A DNA stretch of 64,000 nt, from contig NZ_CP067136.1 in the NCBI RefSeq assembly GCF_028553785.1, forward strand, positions 2,018,001 to 2,082,000, given 5' to 3'. The translations under genes were made by a program, and so were the position numbers. Positions 1-8,971 of the stretch are shown one piece after another. Every line of letters begins with the position of its first letter. Position 1 is the stretch's first letter. The stretch is from Paracoccus fistulariae. GTDB lineage: Bacteria; Pseudomonadota; Alphaproteobacteria; Rhodobacterales; Rhodobacteraceae. The notes under the pieces are model-generated. The model made no database searches, was not told where the DNA came from, and saw only the letters and a program-made list of their open reading frames with translations.

Positions 1-140
1 ATCTGGGTATTGAACGTCGTTTCACCTCTTCCGAAAGCATTCAGGCCGAAACCAGCGTCGGATTCTCGGTCCGTCTGGGTGGTTTCGGCTCACAAAAGGA
101 CGGCCCCGGCACGGTGGCGCGGCGCAGCTGCGTGCGTTAA
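1..140 (+). CDS. lptD: LPS-assembly protein LptD, C-terminal end (partial)
   Basis: The window opens inside a reading frame (codons from base 3) that runs to a TAA at 138-140. The visible tail starts LGIERRFTSSESIQAETSVG and contains FSVRLGGFGS, an alternating pattern like the last strand of an outer-membrane beta-barrel. LptD is the barrel that inserts lipopolysaccharide into the outer leaflet. The main support is position: in Rhodobacteraceae lptD directly precedes surA, pdxA and rsmA, and all three follow here. Only about 45 residues are present, so the call rests largely on context. Confidence 0.72.
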   Translation, partial: LGIERRFTSSESIQAETSVGFSVRLGGFGSQKDGPGTVARRSCVR

Positions 141-172
141 CCTGTCGGCAAAAGATGATTTGGGGGCAGCAT

Positions 173-1444
173 ATGCGGCATTTTCTTTCTGGCATCGCCA
201 TGGCGGCGGCCTTGCTGACGGGCTCGGTCGCGCCGGTGCTGGCGCAGAACCTGTTCGAGCCGGTCATCTATATCAACGATTCCGCCATCACCCGATATGA
301 AGTGCAGCAACGCCAGCGCTTCATGCAGATCCTGGGCGCCCAGCAGACCACCGCGAAAGAGGCCGAGGACGCGCTGATCCAGGACCGCCTGCGCAGCTTC
401 GCGGGCAAGCAGATGGGCCTGATCCCCAGCGAAGAGGGCATTCAGCGCGGCACGGATGAATTCGCATCCCGCGCGAACCTGTCCGGTCCCGAATTCATCG
501 CCCGTCTGGAACAGGCCGGTGTCGATGCCTCGACCCTGCGCGATTTCATCGCCGCTGGCACCGTCTGGCGCGAGGTCATCCGCCAGCGCTTCGTGCCCCT
601 GATCTCGGTCTCTGACGCCGAGGTCGATCAGGACCTGAAGCGGCAGATCGAAACCCCGATCCTGACCCGCGTCCTGATCTCGGAACTGATCATCCCGGCG
701 CCGCCCGGTCAGGAACAGCAGGCCCTGAACCTGGCGCGTCGCATCGCCGCATCCCAGCCCAGCGACAATCAGTTCGCCGCCGCCGCGCGGGAATATTCCG
801 CCTCGGAATCCGCACCCGCAGGCGGTCGTCTGGCCTGGATGGAGGTCGACAATCTGCCACCGGGCCTGCGCCCGGTTCTGGCCGGGCTGCAACCCGGACA
901 GGTCAGCCAGCCGCTGACCGTCCCTGGCGCCGTGGTGCTGTTCTATATGCGCGACACCCAGGGCACGCTGCGTCCGGGCGCCAAGGAACAGCTTCTGGAT
1001 TACATGACCCTGCGTCTGGCCAGCACGACCGAGGCCGCCACATTGGCCGCCCGCGCCACCAGTTGCAGCGATCTCTATGTGCAGGCAGGCGCGCAGGCCG
1101 CCGCACAGATCCAGCGTCAGACCCTGTCGCAGGGGCAGATCCCGACGCTGATCGCCACCCGCCTTGCCTCGCTTGACGATGATGAGGCAGGCTATGTCAA
1201 TTATGGCAATTCCGTCGATCTGGTCATGCTCTGTTCGCGCCGCCCGGCCCTGATCGCAGAGATGGAGGCCGAGGTCGCCACCACCGCCCAGCCGGAAGAT
1301 GGGGTCGAGGCTGCCATTCCCGGCGCCAATGCCCTGCCCAGCCGCGAACAGGTCCGAGATGCGATCTTCAATCGCAAGGCCAATGCGGCGGCAGATGCCT
1401 ATCTGCAAGAGCTGCTGGCAGACGCCATCATCCGGCGACCCTGA
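173..1444 (+). CDS. surA: Periplasmic chaperone / peptidyl-prolyl isomerase SurA
   Basis: A 423-residue periplasmic chaperone of the SurA family, which helps outer-membrane proteins such as LptD to fold. The N-terminus MRHFLSGIAMAAALLTGSVA followed by PVLAQ is a classical signal peptide. An N-terminal chaperone segment with INDSAITRYEV follows. One parvulin-type PPIase domain lies roughly at residues 165-265 (LISELIIPA, the AAAAREYSASESAPAGGRLAW core, LQPGQVSQPL). An in-frame ATG at 155 would add six residues, but the G-rich run at 162-166 sits at ribosome-binding distance from the ATG at 173, so 173 is preferred. It lies 32 bp after lptD and 3 bp before pdxA, consistent with one operon. Confidence 0.9.
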   Translation: MRHFLSGIAMAAALLTGSVAPVLAQNLFEPVIYINDSAITRYEVQQRQRFMQILGAQQTTAKEAEDALIQDRLRSFAGKQMGLIPSEEGIQRGTDEFASRANLSGPEFIARLEQAGVDASTLRDFIAAGTVWREVIRQRFVPLISVSDAEVDQDLKRQIETPILTRVLISELIIPAPPGQEQQALNLARRIAASQPSDNQFAAAAREYSASESAPAGGRLAWMEVDNLPPGLRPVLAGLQPGQVSQPLTVPGAVVLFYMRDTQGTLRPGAKEQLLDYMTLRLASTTEAATLAARATSCSDLYVQAGAQAAAQIQRQTLSQGQIPTLIATRLASLDDDEAGYVNYGNSVDLVMLCSRRPALIAEMEAEVATTAQPEDGVEAAIPGANALPSREQVRDAIFNRKANAAADAYLQELLADAIIRRP

Positions 1445-1447
1445 GCG

Positions 1448-2413
1448 GTGACCCGCCGGATCCTCCTCACCTGTGGCGAACCTGCGGGCATCGGGCCGGA
1501 ACTGGCCCCGCTGGCGATGGCCTCGGGCGTGGATTTCGTCTGGATCGGCGATCCCCGCCACCTGCCCGCTGACACGCCTTATCACCTGATCGCGGATCCC
1601 GGTGACCCGGTCCCACCCGGTCACCTGCCGGTCCTGCGCCACGAATTCGCGGCGCCGAACCGTCCCGGCCAGCCCGATCCGGCCAATGCCCAGGGCGTCA
1701 TTCAGGTCATCGCCCGCGCTGTCGATCTGATCCGTCAGGGACAGGCTGATGCCATGACCACCCTGCCGATCAACAAACAGGCCCTGAAACAGGGCGCGGA
1801 TTTCGCATTCCCCGGCCATACCGAATATCTTGCCCATCTGGCAGGCGACGTGCCGGTGGCGATGATGCTGGCCTCCACCAGTGTCACACCACCCTGCCGC
1901 GTCGTGCCCGCCACCATCCACATCCCGCTGGCCGATGTGCCCGCAGCCCTGACGGATGAACGACTGGAAAGCGCCATTCGCATCACCCATGATGCGCTGA
2001 TCCGCGATTTCGGCATCGCCAGCCCGCGCCTCGCCATCGCGGGCCTCAACCCCCATGCCGGAGAACACGGCGTGATGGGCCACGAGGAAACCGACCGCAT
2101 CGCCCCCCTGCTGACCCGACTACGCGCCGAAGGTCTCGACCTCACCGGCCCGCTGCCCGCCGATACCATGTTCCATGCCCCCGCCCGCAAAAATTACGAC
2201 GCGGCAATCTGCGCCTATCACGATCAGGCCCTGATCCCGATCAAGACGCTGGACTTCGCGGGCGGCGTGAATGTGACACTGGGCCTGCCCTTCATCCGAA
2301 CCTCTCCCGATCACGGCACAGCCTTCGATATCGCGGGCAGGGGTCTGGCCGATCCCGCATCGACCATCGCCGCCCTGCGCATGGCCCGCGACATGGCTGC
2401 AACACGCCCATGA
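1448..2413 (+). CDS. pdxA: 4-hydroxythreonine-4-phosphate dehydrogenase PdxA
   Basis: PdxA oxidises 4-phosphohydroxy-L-threonine to 3-amino-2-oxopropyl phosphate in the DXP-dependent vitamin B6 pathway. The 321-residue protein begins at a GTG three bases after the surA stop. Family signatures are the start [41 protein letters not shown], and the metal-binding histidines in [18 protein letters not shown] and [13 protein letters not shown]. The end, [19 protein letters not shown], is diagnostic. Length is normal. The GTG start and tight spacing suggest translational coupling to surA. Confidence 0.95.
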   Translation: MTRRILLTCGEPAGIGPELAPLAMASGVDFVWIGDPRHLPADTPYHLIADPGDPVPPGHLPVLRHEFAAPNRPGQPDPANAQGVIQVIARAVDLIRQGQADAMTTLPINKQALKQGADFAFPGHTEYLAHLAGDVPVAMMLASTSVTPPCRVVPATIHIPLADVPAALTDERLESAIRITHDALIRDFGIASPRLAIAGLNPHAGEHGVMGHEETDRIAPLLTRLRAEGLDLTGPLPADTMFHAPARKNYDAAICAYHDQALIPIKTLDFAGGVNVTLGLPFIRTSPDHGTAFDIAGRGLADPASTIAALRMARDMAATRP

Positions 2414-2420
2414 CCTATCT

Positions 2421-2470
2421 TTTGTGTCCAAATATCCTGCGGGGGTTTGGGGGCGCAAAGCCCCCAAGGC
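2421..2470 (+). repeat. Dispersed G-rich hairpin repeat, copy A
   Basis: This element fills almost the whole pdxA-rsmA gap. A head containing CCAAATATCC is followed by GGGGG and a perfect 8-bp stem, TTGGGGGC (2447-2454) with GCCCCCAA (2460-2467), around the 5-base loop GCAAA. The same head and/or G-run hairpin recurs at 6281-6320, 7373-7417 and 33435-33464. The hairpin ends 10 bases before the rsmA start, so it could affect translation or RNA processing there. Its function is not known to me. Confidence 0.7.
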
Positions 2471-2477
2471 AGCCAGG

Positions 2478-3332
2478 ATGAGCAGCATCGACAATCTCCC
2501 CCCCCTGCGGGATGTCATCCGACAGCACGACCTGCGCGCCAAAAAGCAACTGGGCCAGAACTTCCTTCTGGACCTGAACCTGACCGCGAAAATCGCGCGG
2601 CAGGCAGGCGATCTTCGCAACTGCGACATTCTGGAAATCGGCCCCGGCCCGGGCGGCCTGACCCGTGGCCTGCTGGCCGAGGGCGCGCGGCACGTTCTGG
2701 CCATCGAAAAGGATGCCCGCGCCCTGCCCGCGCTGGCAGAGATCGCAGAAGCCTATCCCGGCCGCCTGACCGTCATCAATGGCGACGCGCTTCAGATCGA
2801 TCCACTTGCCCATCTGACACCGCCCATCCGTGTCGCGGCGAACCTGCCCTATAATATCGGCACCGAATTGCTGGTCCGCTGGCTGACCCCGTCGCAATGG
2901 CCGCCCTTCTGGCAATCCCTGACCCTTATGTTCCAGAAAGAGGTGGCCGAACGCATCACCGCCAGCCCCGGCAGCAAGGCCTATGGCCGCCTTGCCCTGC
3001 TGGCGCAATGGCGGGCCGAGGCACGCATCGTCATGACGCTGCCGCCCGAGGCTTTCGTTCCGCCACCCAAGATCAGCTCGGCCGTGGTCCATCTGACCGC
3101 CCTGCCCGAACCGCGCTTTCCGGCCGATCCTGCGGTCCTTTCCCGGATCACCGCCGCCGCCTTCAACCAGCGCCGCAAGATGCTGCGCGCATCGCTGCGC
3201 GGGGTGCATCCCGATATTGAATCCCTGCTGGAACAGGCCGGTATCGCCCCGACCGCCCGGGCCGAGGAAATCGATCTGGAACATTTCTGCACCCTGGCGC
3301 GCGTGCTGAAAGCCGCAAGACAAGGCACATAG
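2478..3332 (+). CDS. rsmA: 16S rRNA (adenine1518/1519-N6)-dimethyltransferase RsmA/KsgA
   Basis: RsmA dimethylates two adjacent adenines in the terminal helix of 16S rRNA during small-subunit maturation. The 284-residue product has the family start [20 protein letters not shown], the SAM-binding [16 protein letters not shown], motif [13 protein letters not shown], and a C-terminal [14 protein letters not shown] helix. A GTG at 2424 is in frame, but it would translate through a repeat hairpin. The ATG at 2478, with AAGG about 9 bases upstream, fits the family start. It is the last gene of the lptD-surA-pdxA-rsmA series. Confidence 0.94.
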   Translation: MSSIDNLPPLRDVIRQHDLRAKKQLGQNFLLDLNLTAKIARQAGDLRNCDILEIGPGPGGLTRGLLAEGARHVLAIEKDARALPALAEIAEAYPGRLTVINGDALQIDPLAHLTPPIRVAANLPYNIGTELLVRWLTPSQWPPFWQSLTLMFQKEVAERITASPGSKAYGRLALLAQWRAEARIVMTLPPEAFVPPPKISSAVVHLTALPEPRFPADPAVLSRITAAAFNQRRKMLRASLRGVHPDIESLLEQAGIAPTARAEEIDLEHFCTLARVLKAARQGT

Positions 3333-3361
3333 AAAAAAGGCCGCAAGCGAAACCTGCGGCC
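3333..3361 (-). terminator. Rho-independent terminator for the DUF4167 gene
   Basis: Read on the minus strand, a 7-bp perfect stem GGCCGCA/TGCGGCC with a 9-base loop is followed by six T. It lies between the convergent ends of rsmA and the DUF4167 gene, 22 bp beyond the latter's stop. Confidence 0.8.
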
Positions 3362-3382
3362 CTTCCCCATCCTGTCAGCGGA

Positions 3383-4090
3383 TCATTCCTGACCCGGCCC
3401 TTCGCCTTCCGGCTGCGGCGCAGGCGCCGCTTCGGCGGCGGCGTCATCCGCATCGGCCTTGCGGCGGCTGCGCTTCACACCCGTGGTGGCACGCGGCGTC
3501 CGCGCCCGGGGCGTTTTCGCCTTTGCGGGCTTGGCGGCGGTCTCTGGCGTTTCGATCAGCCCGGTCGAGCCATCCTCATCCGATGCGGCGACGGCATCGG
3601 GCAGGCCCTCTTTCGCGTCGCTCTGGGCGGCGGCAGGGCTGTGATCGGCTTCCGCATCGGAACGCGAGGTCTGATCCTCGTCGCGCGGCGCGCGGTCCCG
3701 CTGCTGTCCGCGGCCGCCATGATCGCGATTCTGATCGCGGCCATTGCCGTTCTGACTGGCATGTCCATTGCCGTCACGCGACGGCGCGTTGCCGTCCTCA
3801 TCCTGGCGCTGGTTCTGATTATGCTGTTGCTGTCGTTCGGCCATCTCGCGCTGAGCCTCGCCCAACATCCGCGTATAATGCTCGGCATGCTGCAGAAAGC
3901 TCTGCTCGGCCACACGGTCATTGGACAGCTGCGCGTCGCGCGCCAGCGTCAGATATTTCTCGATGATCTGCTGGGGGGTGCCACGCACCTTGCCTTCGGG
4001 TCCTGAACTGTCAAAGACCCGGTTAACGATATTCCCCAACGAGCGCTGGCGGTTCGACTTGTTACGCGAACGTGATTTCGATGATCTCAT
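3383..4090 (-). CDS. DUF4167 domain-containing protein
   Basis: A 235-residue protein of unknown function, found next to prfA-prmC in many alphaproteobacteria. Its N-terminal 90 residues match the DUF4167 pattern: a basic start MRSSKSRSRNKSNRQRS, then GNIVNRVFDSSGPEGKVRGT and LARDAQLSNDRVAEQSFLQH. The rest is low complexity: first Gln/Asn/Arg-rich, then Ala/Pro/Lys/Arg-rich, ending in an acidic tail, so probably disordered. The basic N-terminus would suit nucleic-acid or ribosome association, but that is inference. The frame is open upstream to 4303; the ATG at 4090 is chosen because the conserved domain starts there. Confidence 0.82.
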   Translation of the reverse strand: MRSSKSRSRNKSNRQRSLGNIVNRVFDSSGPEGKVRGTPQQIIEKYLTLARDAQLSNDRVAEQSFLQHAEHYTRMLGEAQREMAERQQQHNQNQRQDEDGNAPSRDGNGHASQNGNGRDQNRDHGGRGQQRDRAPRDEDQTSRSDAEADHSPAAAQSDAKEGLPDAVAASDEDGSTGLIETPETAAKPAKAKTPRARTPRATTGVKRSRRKADADDAAAEAAPAPQPEGEGPGQE

Positions 4091-4349
4091 CAGTTTGTCT
4101 GTCAGTGGTTCCAGTTTGGTCTGGACGGCGTTCTTGGGAGGTATCGAAAACTTAAATCTACCTCGCCGTTCAGCCTGCCCTTGACCCATGCGGCGCTTCG
4201 ACCAAAGCGCCAGTTCATTTTCGTCTGTGTCAGGCTGACCCATGCAGCGGCGTTCCCGCCCCGTGCACAGTTTCGAATAAACATGCCGGGACCGGGCTGA
4301 CAAGGGAAAAGTTGAAAAATATAGGCAATCGGGCGCCCAGATTGCGATT

Positions 4350-5174
4350 TCAGCCCGGAAACCGTGCCAAAATCACACGATCGCGGCCATCCAGATCGGC
4401 AATCACACGGGTCAAGGCCCCGGCATCGTTGAAAAATGACCTGACGGCATCGGCCTGGGTGGGGCCGATCTCGACCAGCGCATTTCCGCCGGCCGTCAGA
4501 TGCCGCGCCGCGCCAGCCGCAATGATGCGATAGGCGCTTAGCCCGTCAGCGCCATCGGTCAGCGCCGATTCCGGCTCCCACAGGCGAACATCGGGCGAGA
4601 GGCCCGCCATCTCATCCGCGGCGATATAGGGCGGGTTGGACAGAATCAGGTCAAAGCGGCCCTCGACCCCCTCATACCAATCGGCCTGCCGGAACTGCGC
4701 CGTCACACCGATCTGGGCGGCATTCTGACGCGCCACCTCCAGCGCGGCCGGTGACAGGTCGGTGCCCATGCCCCGCGCCCCTGCACGTGCCGCCAGGACC
4801 GAGATCAGGATCGCCCCCGTCCCCGTCCCCAGATCCAGGACCGAGTTCCAGGGCAATGAAAGCGCCGCCTCGACCAGCGCCTCGGTCTCGGGGCGCGGGT
4901 CCAGCGTATCGGGCGTCACCCTGAAGCGATGAGCATAGAAATCGCGAAAGCCGACGATCTGCGCCACCGGCTGATGCTGCGCGCGGGCGGCAATGCCGGT
5001 CCACAGCCGGTCCAGTTCCGCAGCCGAGAGCACGCGATCCTCGATCATCCGCAGCCGCCCCGGCTCGACCGACAGGATCGCGGCCAGAATGCGATCCGCA
5101 TCCCGGTCGCCGCCGGATATCCCCGCCTGCCGCAATTGCAGGGCGGCCCTGGCCCGCGCCTCTGCCAGCTTCAT
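4350..5174 (-). CDS. prmC: Peptide chain release factor N5-glutamine methyltransferase PrmC
   Basis: PrmC (HemK) methylates the glutamine of the GGQ motif in release factors. The 274-residue protein has an N-terminal helical release-factor-binding domain (about residues 1-75). A Rossmann methyltransferase follows with [13 protein letters not shown] as SAM motif I and the catalytic SNPPYI signature. [12 protein letters not shown], just before the SAM motif, is typical of the family. Its start overlaps the prfA stop by 4 bp (ATGA), so the enzyme and its substrate are translationally coupled. Confidence 0.95.
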   Translation of the reverse strand: MKLAEARARAALQLRQAGISGGDRDADRILAAILSVEPGRLRMIEDRVLSAAELDRLWTGIAARAQHQPVAQIVGFRDFYAHRFRVTPDTLDPRPETEALVEAALSLPWNSVLDLGTGTGAILISVLAARAGARGMGTDLSPAALEVARQNAAQIGVTAQFRQADWYEGVEGRFDLILSNPPYIAADEMAGLSPDVRLWEPESALTDGADGLSAYRIIAAGAARHLTAGGNALVEIGPTQADAVRSFFNDAGALTRVIADLDGRDRVILARFPG

Positions 5175-6223
5175 CCTTGGGCCGCCAGCCGTTCCGCCTG
5201 ATCATGCGCGATCAGCGCATCGATGATCTCGGTCAGATCCCCCGCCATCACCTTGTCCAGCGCATAAAGCGTCAGGTTGATCCGATGATCGGTCATCCGG
5301 CCCTGCGGGAAATTATAGGTCCGGATCCGCTCGCTGCGATCGCCGCTGCCGACCTGGCTCTTGCGATCCGCCGCACGTTCGGCATCGGCCCGCTGACGCT
5401 CGATATCGTAAAGCCGCGCGCGCAGGACGGCCATGGCATTGGCCCGGTTCTGATGCTGCGATTTTTCCGAACTTGTGACCACGATCCCGGTCGGCAGATG
5501 GGTGATCCGCACCGCCGAATCCGTGGTGTTCACATGCTGCCCGCCCGCACCGCTGGCGCGCATGGTATCAATGCGGATATCGCCCGCCGGGATGTCGATA
5601 TCGACATCCTCGGCCTCTGGCAGCACGGCTACGGTCGCAGCGCTGGTGTGAATGCGGCCGCCCGACTCCGTCTCGGGAACGCGCTGCACCCGATGCACGC
5701 CGGATTCGTATTTCAGCCGGGCAAAGACCCCCTCACCCTCGATCCGCGCTGTAGCTTCCTTGACGCCGCCCAACTCGGTCTCGGTCAGATCCAGAAGCTG
5801 GAAATTCCAGCCCTGCGCCTCGGCATGACGGCGATACATGGACAACAGATCGCCCGCGAACAGCGCGGCTTCATCGCCCCCTGTGCCCGGCCTGATCTCG
5901 ACAATCGCCGGGCGCGCATCCGCCGCATCCTTGGGCAACAGCGCCACCCGCAAGCGCTGCTCCAGCCCCGGCAGCTCCGCCTGCAGACGGGCCAGCTCAT
6001 CCTCAGCCAGTTCCCGCATCTCGGGATCTGCCAGCATCGCCTGCGCCTCTGCCATGCCATCGCGCGCAGCACGCCATTGCCCGATCTCCTCCACCACAGG
6101 CTTCAGTTCGGAATATTCGCGACTGATCCGCGCGATCTGATCCGGGGCGGCACCGGCATTCAACTGCGCTTCGAGAAACTCGAACCGCTGGGCAATCTGG
6201 GCAAGGCGATCTTCTGGCAGCAT
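5171..6223 (-). CDS. prfA: Peptide chain release factor 1
   Basis: RF1 reads UAA and UAG and triggers peptidyl-tRNA hydrolysis. The 350-residue protein has the GGQ loop at residues 227-229 within [20 protein letters not shown]. The stop-codon-reading tripeptide is PET (about 183-185, [14 protein letters not shown]), which fits the PxT form of RF1 rather than the SPF of RF2. N-terminal helices and the [16 protein letters not shown] segment are in place. It is the first gene of prfA-prmC. Confidence 0.96.
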   Translation of the reverse strand: MLPEDRLAQIAQRFEFLEAQLNAGAAPDQIARISREYSELKPVVEEIGQWRAARDGMAEAQAMLADPEMRELAEDELARLQAELPGLEQRLRVALLPKDAADARPAIVEIRPGTGGDEAALFAGDLLSMYRRHAEAQGWNFQLLDLTETELGGVKEATARIEGEGVFARLKYESGVHRVQRVPETESGGRIHTSAATVAVLPEAEDVDIDIPAGDIRIDTMRASGAGGQHVNTTDSAVRITHLPTGIVVTSSEKSQHQNRANAMAVLRARLYDIERQRADAERAADRKSQVGSGDRSERIRTYNFPQGRMTDHRINLTLYALDKVMAGDLTEIIDALIAHDQAERLAAQG

Positions 6224-6280
6224 GATCCGGAATTACCCCCGCCACGAGACAGCGGCAAGCCGCAAAGAGAGGTCCACCTC

Positions 6281-6320
6281 GCAGGGGGGACCGGGGGGAT
6301 GCACATTCCCCCCGGCCATC
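6281..6320 (-). repeat. Dispersed G-rich hairpin repeat, copy B (hairpin half only)
   Basis: This lies in the 110-bp gap between the agmatinase and prfA genes. Two GGGGGG runs are followed by a hairpin pairing CCGGGGGGAT with an ATTCCCCCCGG arm across a short GCAC loop, leaving one bulged T. The arrangement (G run, three-base spacer, G run, loop, C run, GGCC) matches copies A and C, but the CAAATATCC-like head is absent. Strand assignment is arbitrary because the element is nearly palindromic. Confidence 0.55.
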
Positions 6321-6333
6321 GCGGGACGCAATC

Positions 6334-7293
6334 TCAGCGCCGCGTCCAGCCGTAAAGCGCGATCAGTTCCATCGCGACATGGGCCCCGGCAATCGCCGTC
6401 GCGCCGGTGCCGTCATAGGGCGGTGACACCTCGACCACATCGCCCCCGATCAGATCGACCCCCGCCAGCCCGCGCAACAGCGCCGCCGCCTGCCAAGAGG
6501 CCAACCCGCCCCAGACGGGCGTCCCCGTGCCCGGCGCAAAGGCCGGGTCCAGCGCATCGATGTCAAAGGTGATATAGACCGGACGCTCCCCGATGACCTG
6601 CCGGATCCGCCGCAACACGGCCTCGACTCCCTCGCGATGCAGCAGCGGCGCATCCAGAATGGTCACGCCCAGCGTATCGGGATTGTCGGCGCGGATCCCG
6701 ACCGAGACACTGGCCGACGGATCGACCACCCCTTCCCGGATCGCCTTGTAAAGAAAGGTGCCATGATCGATCCGCTCGGGATCGTCATCGACCCAGGTAT
6801 CGGAATGGGCGTCGAACTGAATCAGCGCCACCGGGCCACGCCGCGCCGCCACCGCCCTCAGGATCGGCAAGGTGATGAAATGATCCCCGCCCAGCGTCAC
6901 CGGCGCCGCCCCGCCATCCATGATGGCGCCGATATGCGCCTCGATCCGCGCCGGAACCTCGCGCGTATTGGCATAGTCAAAGGCCATGTCACCGTAATCC
7001 AGAACGTTCAGCAGGCTCAGCGGATCATAGCCCCAGCCATAGGGCGGATCATAGGGCTGCAGGGTCGAGGCCTCGCGGATCGCGCGCGGCCCGAATCGCG
7101 TGCCAGGCCGATGCGTCACCGCCTGATCGAAGGGAATTCCCGTCACCGCCAGATCCACCCCGGCCAGATCCTTGCCATAACGCCGCCGCAGAAAACTCAC
7201 CGCGCCGCCAAAGGCATTTTCATAGGACAAGCCCCGCGGATCGCTGCGCGTGAACGCCTGATCCACCTGATTCTTCGCATCTTCCAGTGCCAT
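6334..7293 (-). CDS. speB: Agmatinase / ureohydrolase family protein
   Basis: A 319-residue ureohydrolase, best matched by agmatinase, which splits agmatine into putrescine and urea. The binuclear manganese ligands are visible in order: VTLGGDHF, IQFDAHSDTW and FDIDALDPAFAPGTGTP. The PGTRFGPRAIREAS segment near the N-terminus is also typical. The frame stays open to 7473, but GGAGGAGG seven bases before the ATG at 7293 is a strong ribosome-binding site. Guanidinobutyrase or another guanidino acid hydrolase cannot be excluded by sequence reading. Putrescine would feed polyamine synthesis, of interest because a polyamine-type siderophore locus lies nearby. Confidence 0.85.
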   Translation of the reverse strand: MALEDAKNQVDQAFTRSDPRGLSYENAFGGAVSFLRRRYGKDLAGVDLAVTGIPFDQAVTHRPGTRFGPRAIREASTLQPYDPPYGWGYDPLSLLNVLDYGDMAFDYANTREVPARIEAHIGAIMDGGAAPVTLGGDHFITLPILRAVAARRGPVALIQFDAHSDTWVDDDPERIDHGTFLYKAIREGVVDPSASVSVGIRADNPDTLGVTILDAPLLHREGVEAVLRRIRQVIGERPVYITFDIDALDPAFAPGTGTPVWGGLASWQAAALLRGLAGVDLIGGDVVEVSPPYDGTGATAIAGAHVAMELIALYGWTRR

Positions 7294-7372
7294 CTCGCCT
7301 CCTCCGGCCAATCCCGCCAGACTGCCCCAACCCTGGGGCAAACGACAAGAACCCGCGACCCGCCCTTTCTTC

Positions 7373-7417
7373 TTTGCAGAAATATCCCACGGGGGTCCGG
7401 GGGTGTGAAACCCCCGG
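7373..7417 (+). repeat. Dispersed G-rich hairpin repeat, copy C
   Basis: The head CTTTGCAGAAATATCCC is followed by GGGGG and a perfect 8-bp stem, CCGGGGGT (7397-7404) with ACCCCCGG (7410-7417), around the 5-base loop GTGAA. Architecture and spacing equal copy A, with compensating base changes in the stem (TTGGGGGC/GCCCCCAA there). This supports selection on the RNA or DNA hairpin. It lies upstream of the rpsF promoter. Confidence 0.7.
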
Positions 7418-7458
7418 CCTGCCTCCGCCTGCCCCGGCGAAATCCACGGCGAACACCC

Positions 7459-7486
7459 TTGCATCCGCAGCATTTGCCGCTATAAA
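7459..7486 (+). promoter_or_regulatory. Predicted sigma-70 promoter of rpsF-rpsR-rplI
   Basis: TTGCAT at 7459-7464 and TATAAA at 7481-7486 are separated by 16 bases, a good housekeeping promoter. The expected start site, near 7493, coincides with the first base of the leader stem described next. Confidence 0.6.
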
Positions 7487-7492
7487 GCGCCA

Positions 7493-7547
7493 TCCTTCCG
7501 CCGGAATATCGCAACCGGCGCAACCTCTCGTGGCGGGTGCGGAAGGA
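7493..7547 (+). ncRNA. Structured 5' leader of the rpsF operon, candidate S6:S18 autoregulatory element
   Basis: A 9-bp perfect stem, TCCTTCCGC (7493-7501) with GCGGAAGGA (7539-7547), encloses a loop with several CCGG segments, about 40 bases before the rpsF start. S6-S18 complexes bind leader RNAs in many bacteria to repress this operon. Position and a promoter that starts right at the stem support that role. I did not fit the published consensus, so the class is inferred. Confidence 0.45.
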
Positions 7548-7588
7548 CGAACCGCCTATGAAGTGCGCCTGAACATGAAAGGGACGCC

Positions 7589-7951
7589 ATGCCTCTGTAC
7601 GAGCATGTGCTGATCGCCCGCCAGGACCTGTCGAACACGCAGGCCGAAGGGCTGATCGAACATTTCTCGACCGTTCTCGCCGATAATGGCGGCAAGGTCG
7701 TGGATAACGAATATTGGGGTGTCCGCACCCTCGCCTACAAGATCAACAAGAACCGCAAAGGCCATTACGCCTTCCTGCGCACCGACGCGCCCTCGGCCGC
7801 CGTGCAGGAAATGGAACGCCTGGCCCGTCTGCATGACGATGTCATGCGCGTCATGACCATCAAGGTCGACGAGCACGAGGAAGGCCCCTCGGTTCAGATG
7901 CAGAAGCGCGAAGAACGTGGCGAGCGCCGCGAACGTCGCGACCGCAACTAA
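7589..7951 (+). CDS. rpsF: 30S ribosomal protein S6
   Basis: S6 is a 120-residue platform protein that pairs with S18. The start MPLYEHVLIARQDLSNTQAE, the core WGVRTLAYKINKNRKGHYAFL and the ending DDVMRVMTIKVDEHEEGPS match alphaproteobacterial S6. The C-terminal tail is a run of E/R repeats (EERGERRERRDRN), as often seen in this group. AAAGGGA precedes the ATG at a normal distance. It is the first gene of rpsF-rpsR-rplI. Confidence 0.97.
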   Translation: MPLYEHVLIARQDLSNTQAEGLIEHFSTVLADNGGKVVDNEYWGVRTLAYKINKNRKGHYAFLRTDAPSAAVQEMERLARLHDDVMRVMTIKVDEHEEGPSVQMQKREERGERRERRDRN

Positions 7952-7963
7952 GGAGATCCGGAT

Positions 7964-8191
7964 ATGGCGAACAAACCGTTCTTCCGTCGTCGCAAGGTCG
8001 ATCCGTTCGGTGGCGACAACGCCCCCAAGATCGACTACAAGGACACCCGTCTGCTGCAGCGTTACATTTCCGAACGCGGCAAGATCGTTCCCTCGCGCAT
8101 CACGGCCGTCTCGGCCAAGAACCAGCGCAAACTGGCACAGGCAATCAAGCGCGCCCGCTTTCTGGCGCTGCTGCCCTATGTCGTGAAGTAA
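7964..8191 (+). CDS. rpsR: 30S ribosomal protein S18
   Basis: A 75-residue S18. It starts [20 protein letters not shown] and contains [20 protein letters not shown] and the highly conserved [26 protein letters not shown] lies directly upstream. It begins 12 bp after rpsF and ends 12 bp before rplI, in one operon. Confidence 0.97.
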   Translation: MANKPFFRRRKVDPFGGDNAPKIDYKDTRLLQRYISERGKIVPSRITAVSAKNQRKLAQAIKRARFLALLPYVVK

Positions 8192-8203
8192 GGAGACCTG
8201 AAC

Positions 8204-8797
8204 ATGCAAGTCATCCTGCTGGAACGTGTGGCGAAGCTTGGCCAGATGGGCGAAGTCGTCAACGTCAAAGAGGGCTATGCCCGCAACTTCCTGCTGCCGC
8301 AGCGCAAGGCTCTGCGCGCCTCGGATGCCAATATCAAGGCTTTCGAAGACCAGAAGGTGCAGCTGGAAGCCCGCAACGCCGAATCCAAGGCCGACGCCCA
8401 GAAGGTCGCCGACAAGCTGGACGGTGAAACCTTCATCATCATCCGCTCGGCCTCTGATGCCGGTGCGCTTTACGGTTCGGTCACGACCCGCGACGCCGCC
8501 GATGCCGCGACCGAGGCAGGCTTCACCATCGACCGCAAGCAGGTCGTTCTGGGCCAGCCGATCAAGGATCTGGGCCTGCACGACGTTGCTGTCGTCCTGC
8601 ATCCCGAAGTCGAAGCCACCATCGTTCTGAACGTCGCCCGTTCGAGCGAAGAGGCAGAACTGCAGGCGCAGGGCAAGTCGATCCAGGATCTGGCTGCCGA
8701 GGCCGACGCCGAGGCCGAATTCGAAATCGCCGAACTGTTCGACGATATCGGCGGCGCCTCTGCCGAAGACGATGCGGAAGAGCCCGCACAGAACTAA
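8204..8797 (+). CDS. rplI: 50S ribosomal protein L9
   Basis: L9 binds domain V of 23S rRNA and affects translational fidelity. The 197-residue protein has the N-terminal RNA-binding domain ([37 protein letters not shown]), a long connecting helix, and a C-terminal domain with [13 protein letters not shown]. It carries an acidic extension of about 45 residues ([20 protein letters not shown] and onward), common in Rhodobacteraceae L9. It is the last gene of the operon and is followed by a strong terminator. Confidence 0.96.
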   Translation: MQVILLERVAKLGQMGEVVNVKEGYARNFLLPQRKALRASDANIKAFEDQKVQLEARNAESKADAQKVADKLDGETFIIIRSASDAGALYGSVTTRDAADAATEAGFTIDRKQVVLGQPIKDLGLHDVAVVLHPEVEATIVLNVARSSEEAELQAQGKSIQDLAAEADAEAEFEIAELFDDIGGASAEDDAEEPAQN

Positions 8798-8822
8798 GTT
8801 CTGTCCTGATCCACGCAATAAG

Positions 8823-8850
8823 CCGCGCCGGACCTCCGGCGCGGTTTTTT
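8823..8850 (+). terminator. Rho-independent terminator of the rpsF-rpsR-rplI operon
   Basis: CCGCGCCGGA (8823-8832) pairs perfectly with TCCGGCGCGG (8835-8844) and is followed by six T. It lies 26 bp after the rplI stop. Confidence 0.9.
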
Positions 8851-8971
8851 ATTCTTTATTAGGCCGCTCGCCCGCGTTCGGCCCTGTTGAAAAAAAGCAC
8901 ATTTTGATATGGACCTGATAATTGGTGACCGTCCCGTCGGGGATGGCGCGCCCTGTCTTGAAGGAAACGGG

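Noticed and set aside
137..2083. A 648-codon open frame on the minus strand across surA and pdxA
   Set aside because: It is antisense to two well-supported genes, has Gly/Arg/Asp-rich sequence typical of GC-rich shadows and shows no domain.
8851..8971. Possible SAM- or SAH-sensing riboswitch before the methyltransferase gene
   Set aside because: A short GC hairpin and AT-rich promoter-like sequence are present, but the conserved bases of SAM-II, SAM-SAH or SAH elements could not be found.
8909..8971. Upstream start (ATG at 8909) of the homocysteine methyltransferase
   Set aside because: There is no ribosome-binding site before it, and the added residues do not match the family. The AAGGAAA site before 8972 is clear.
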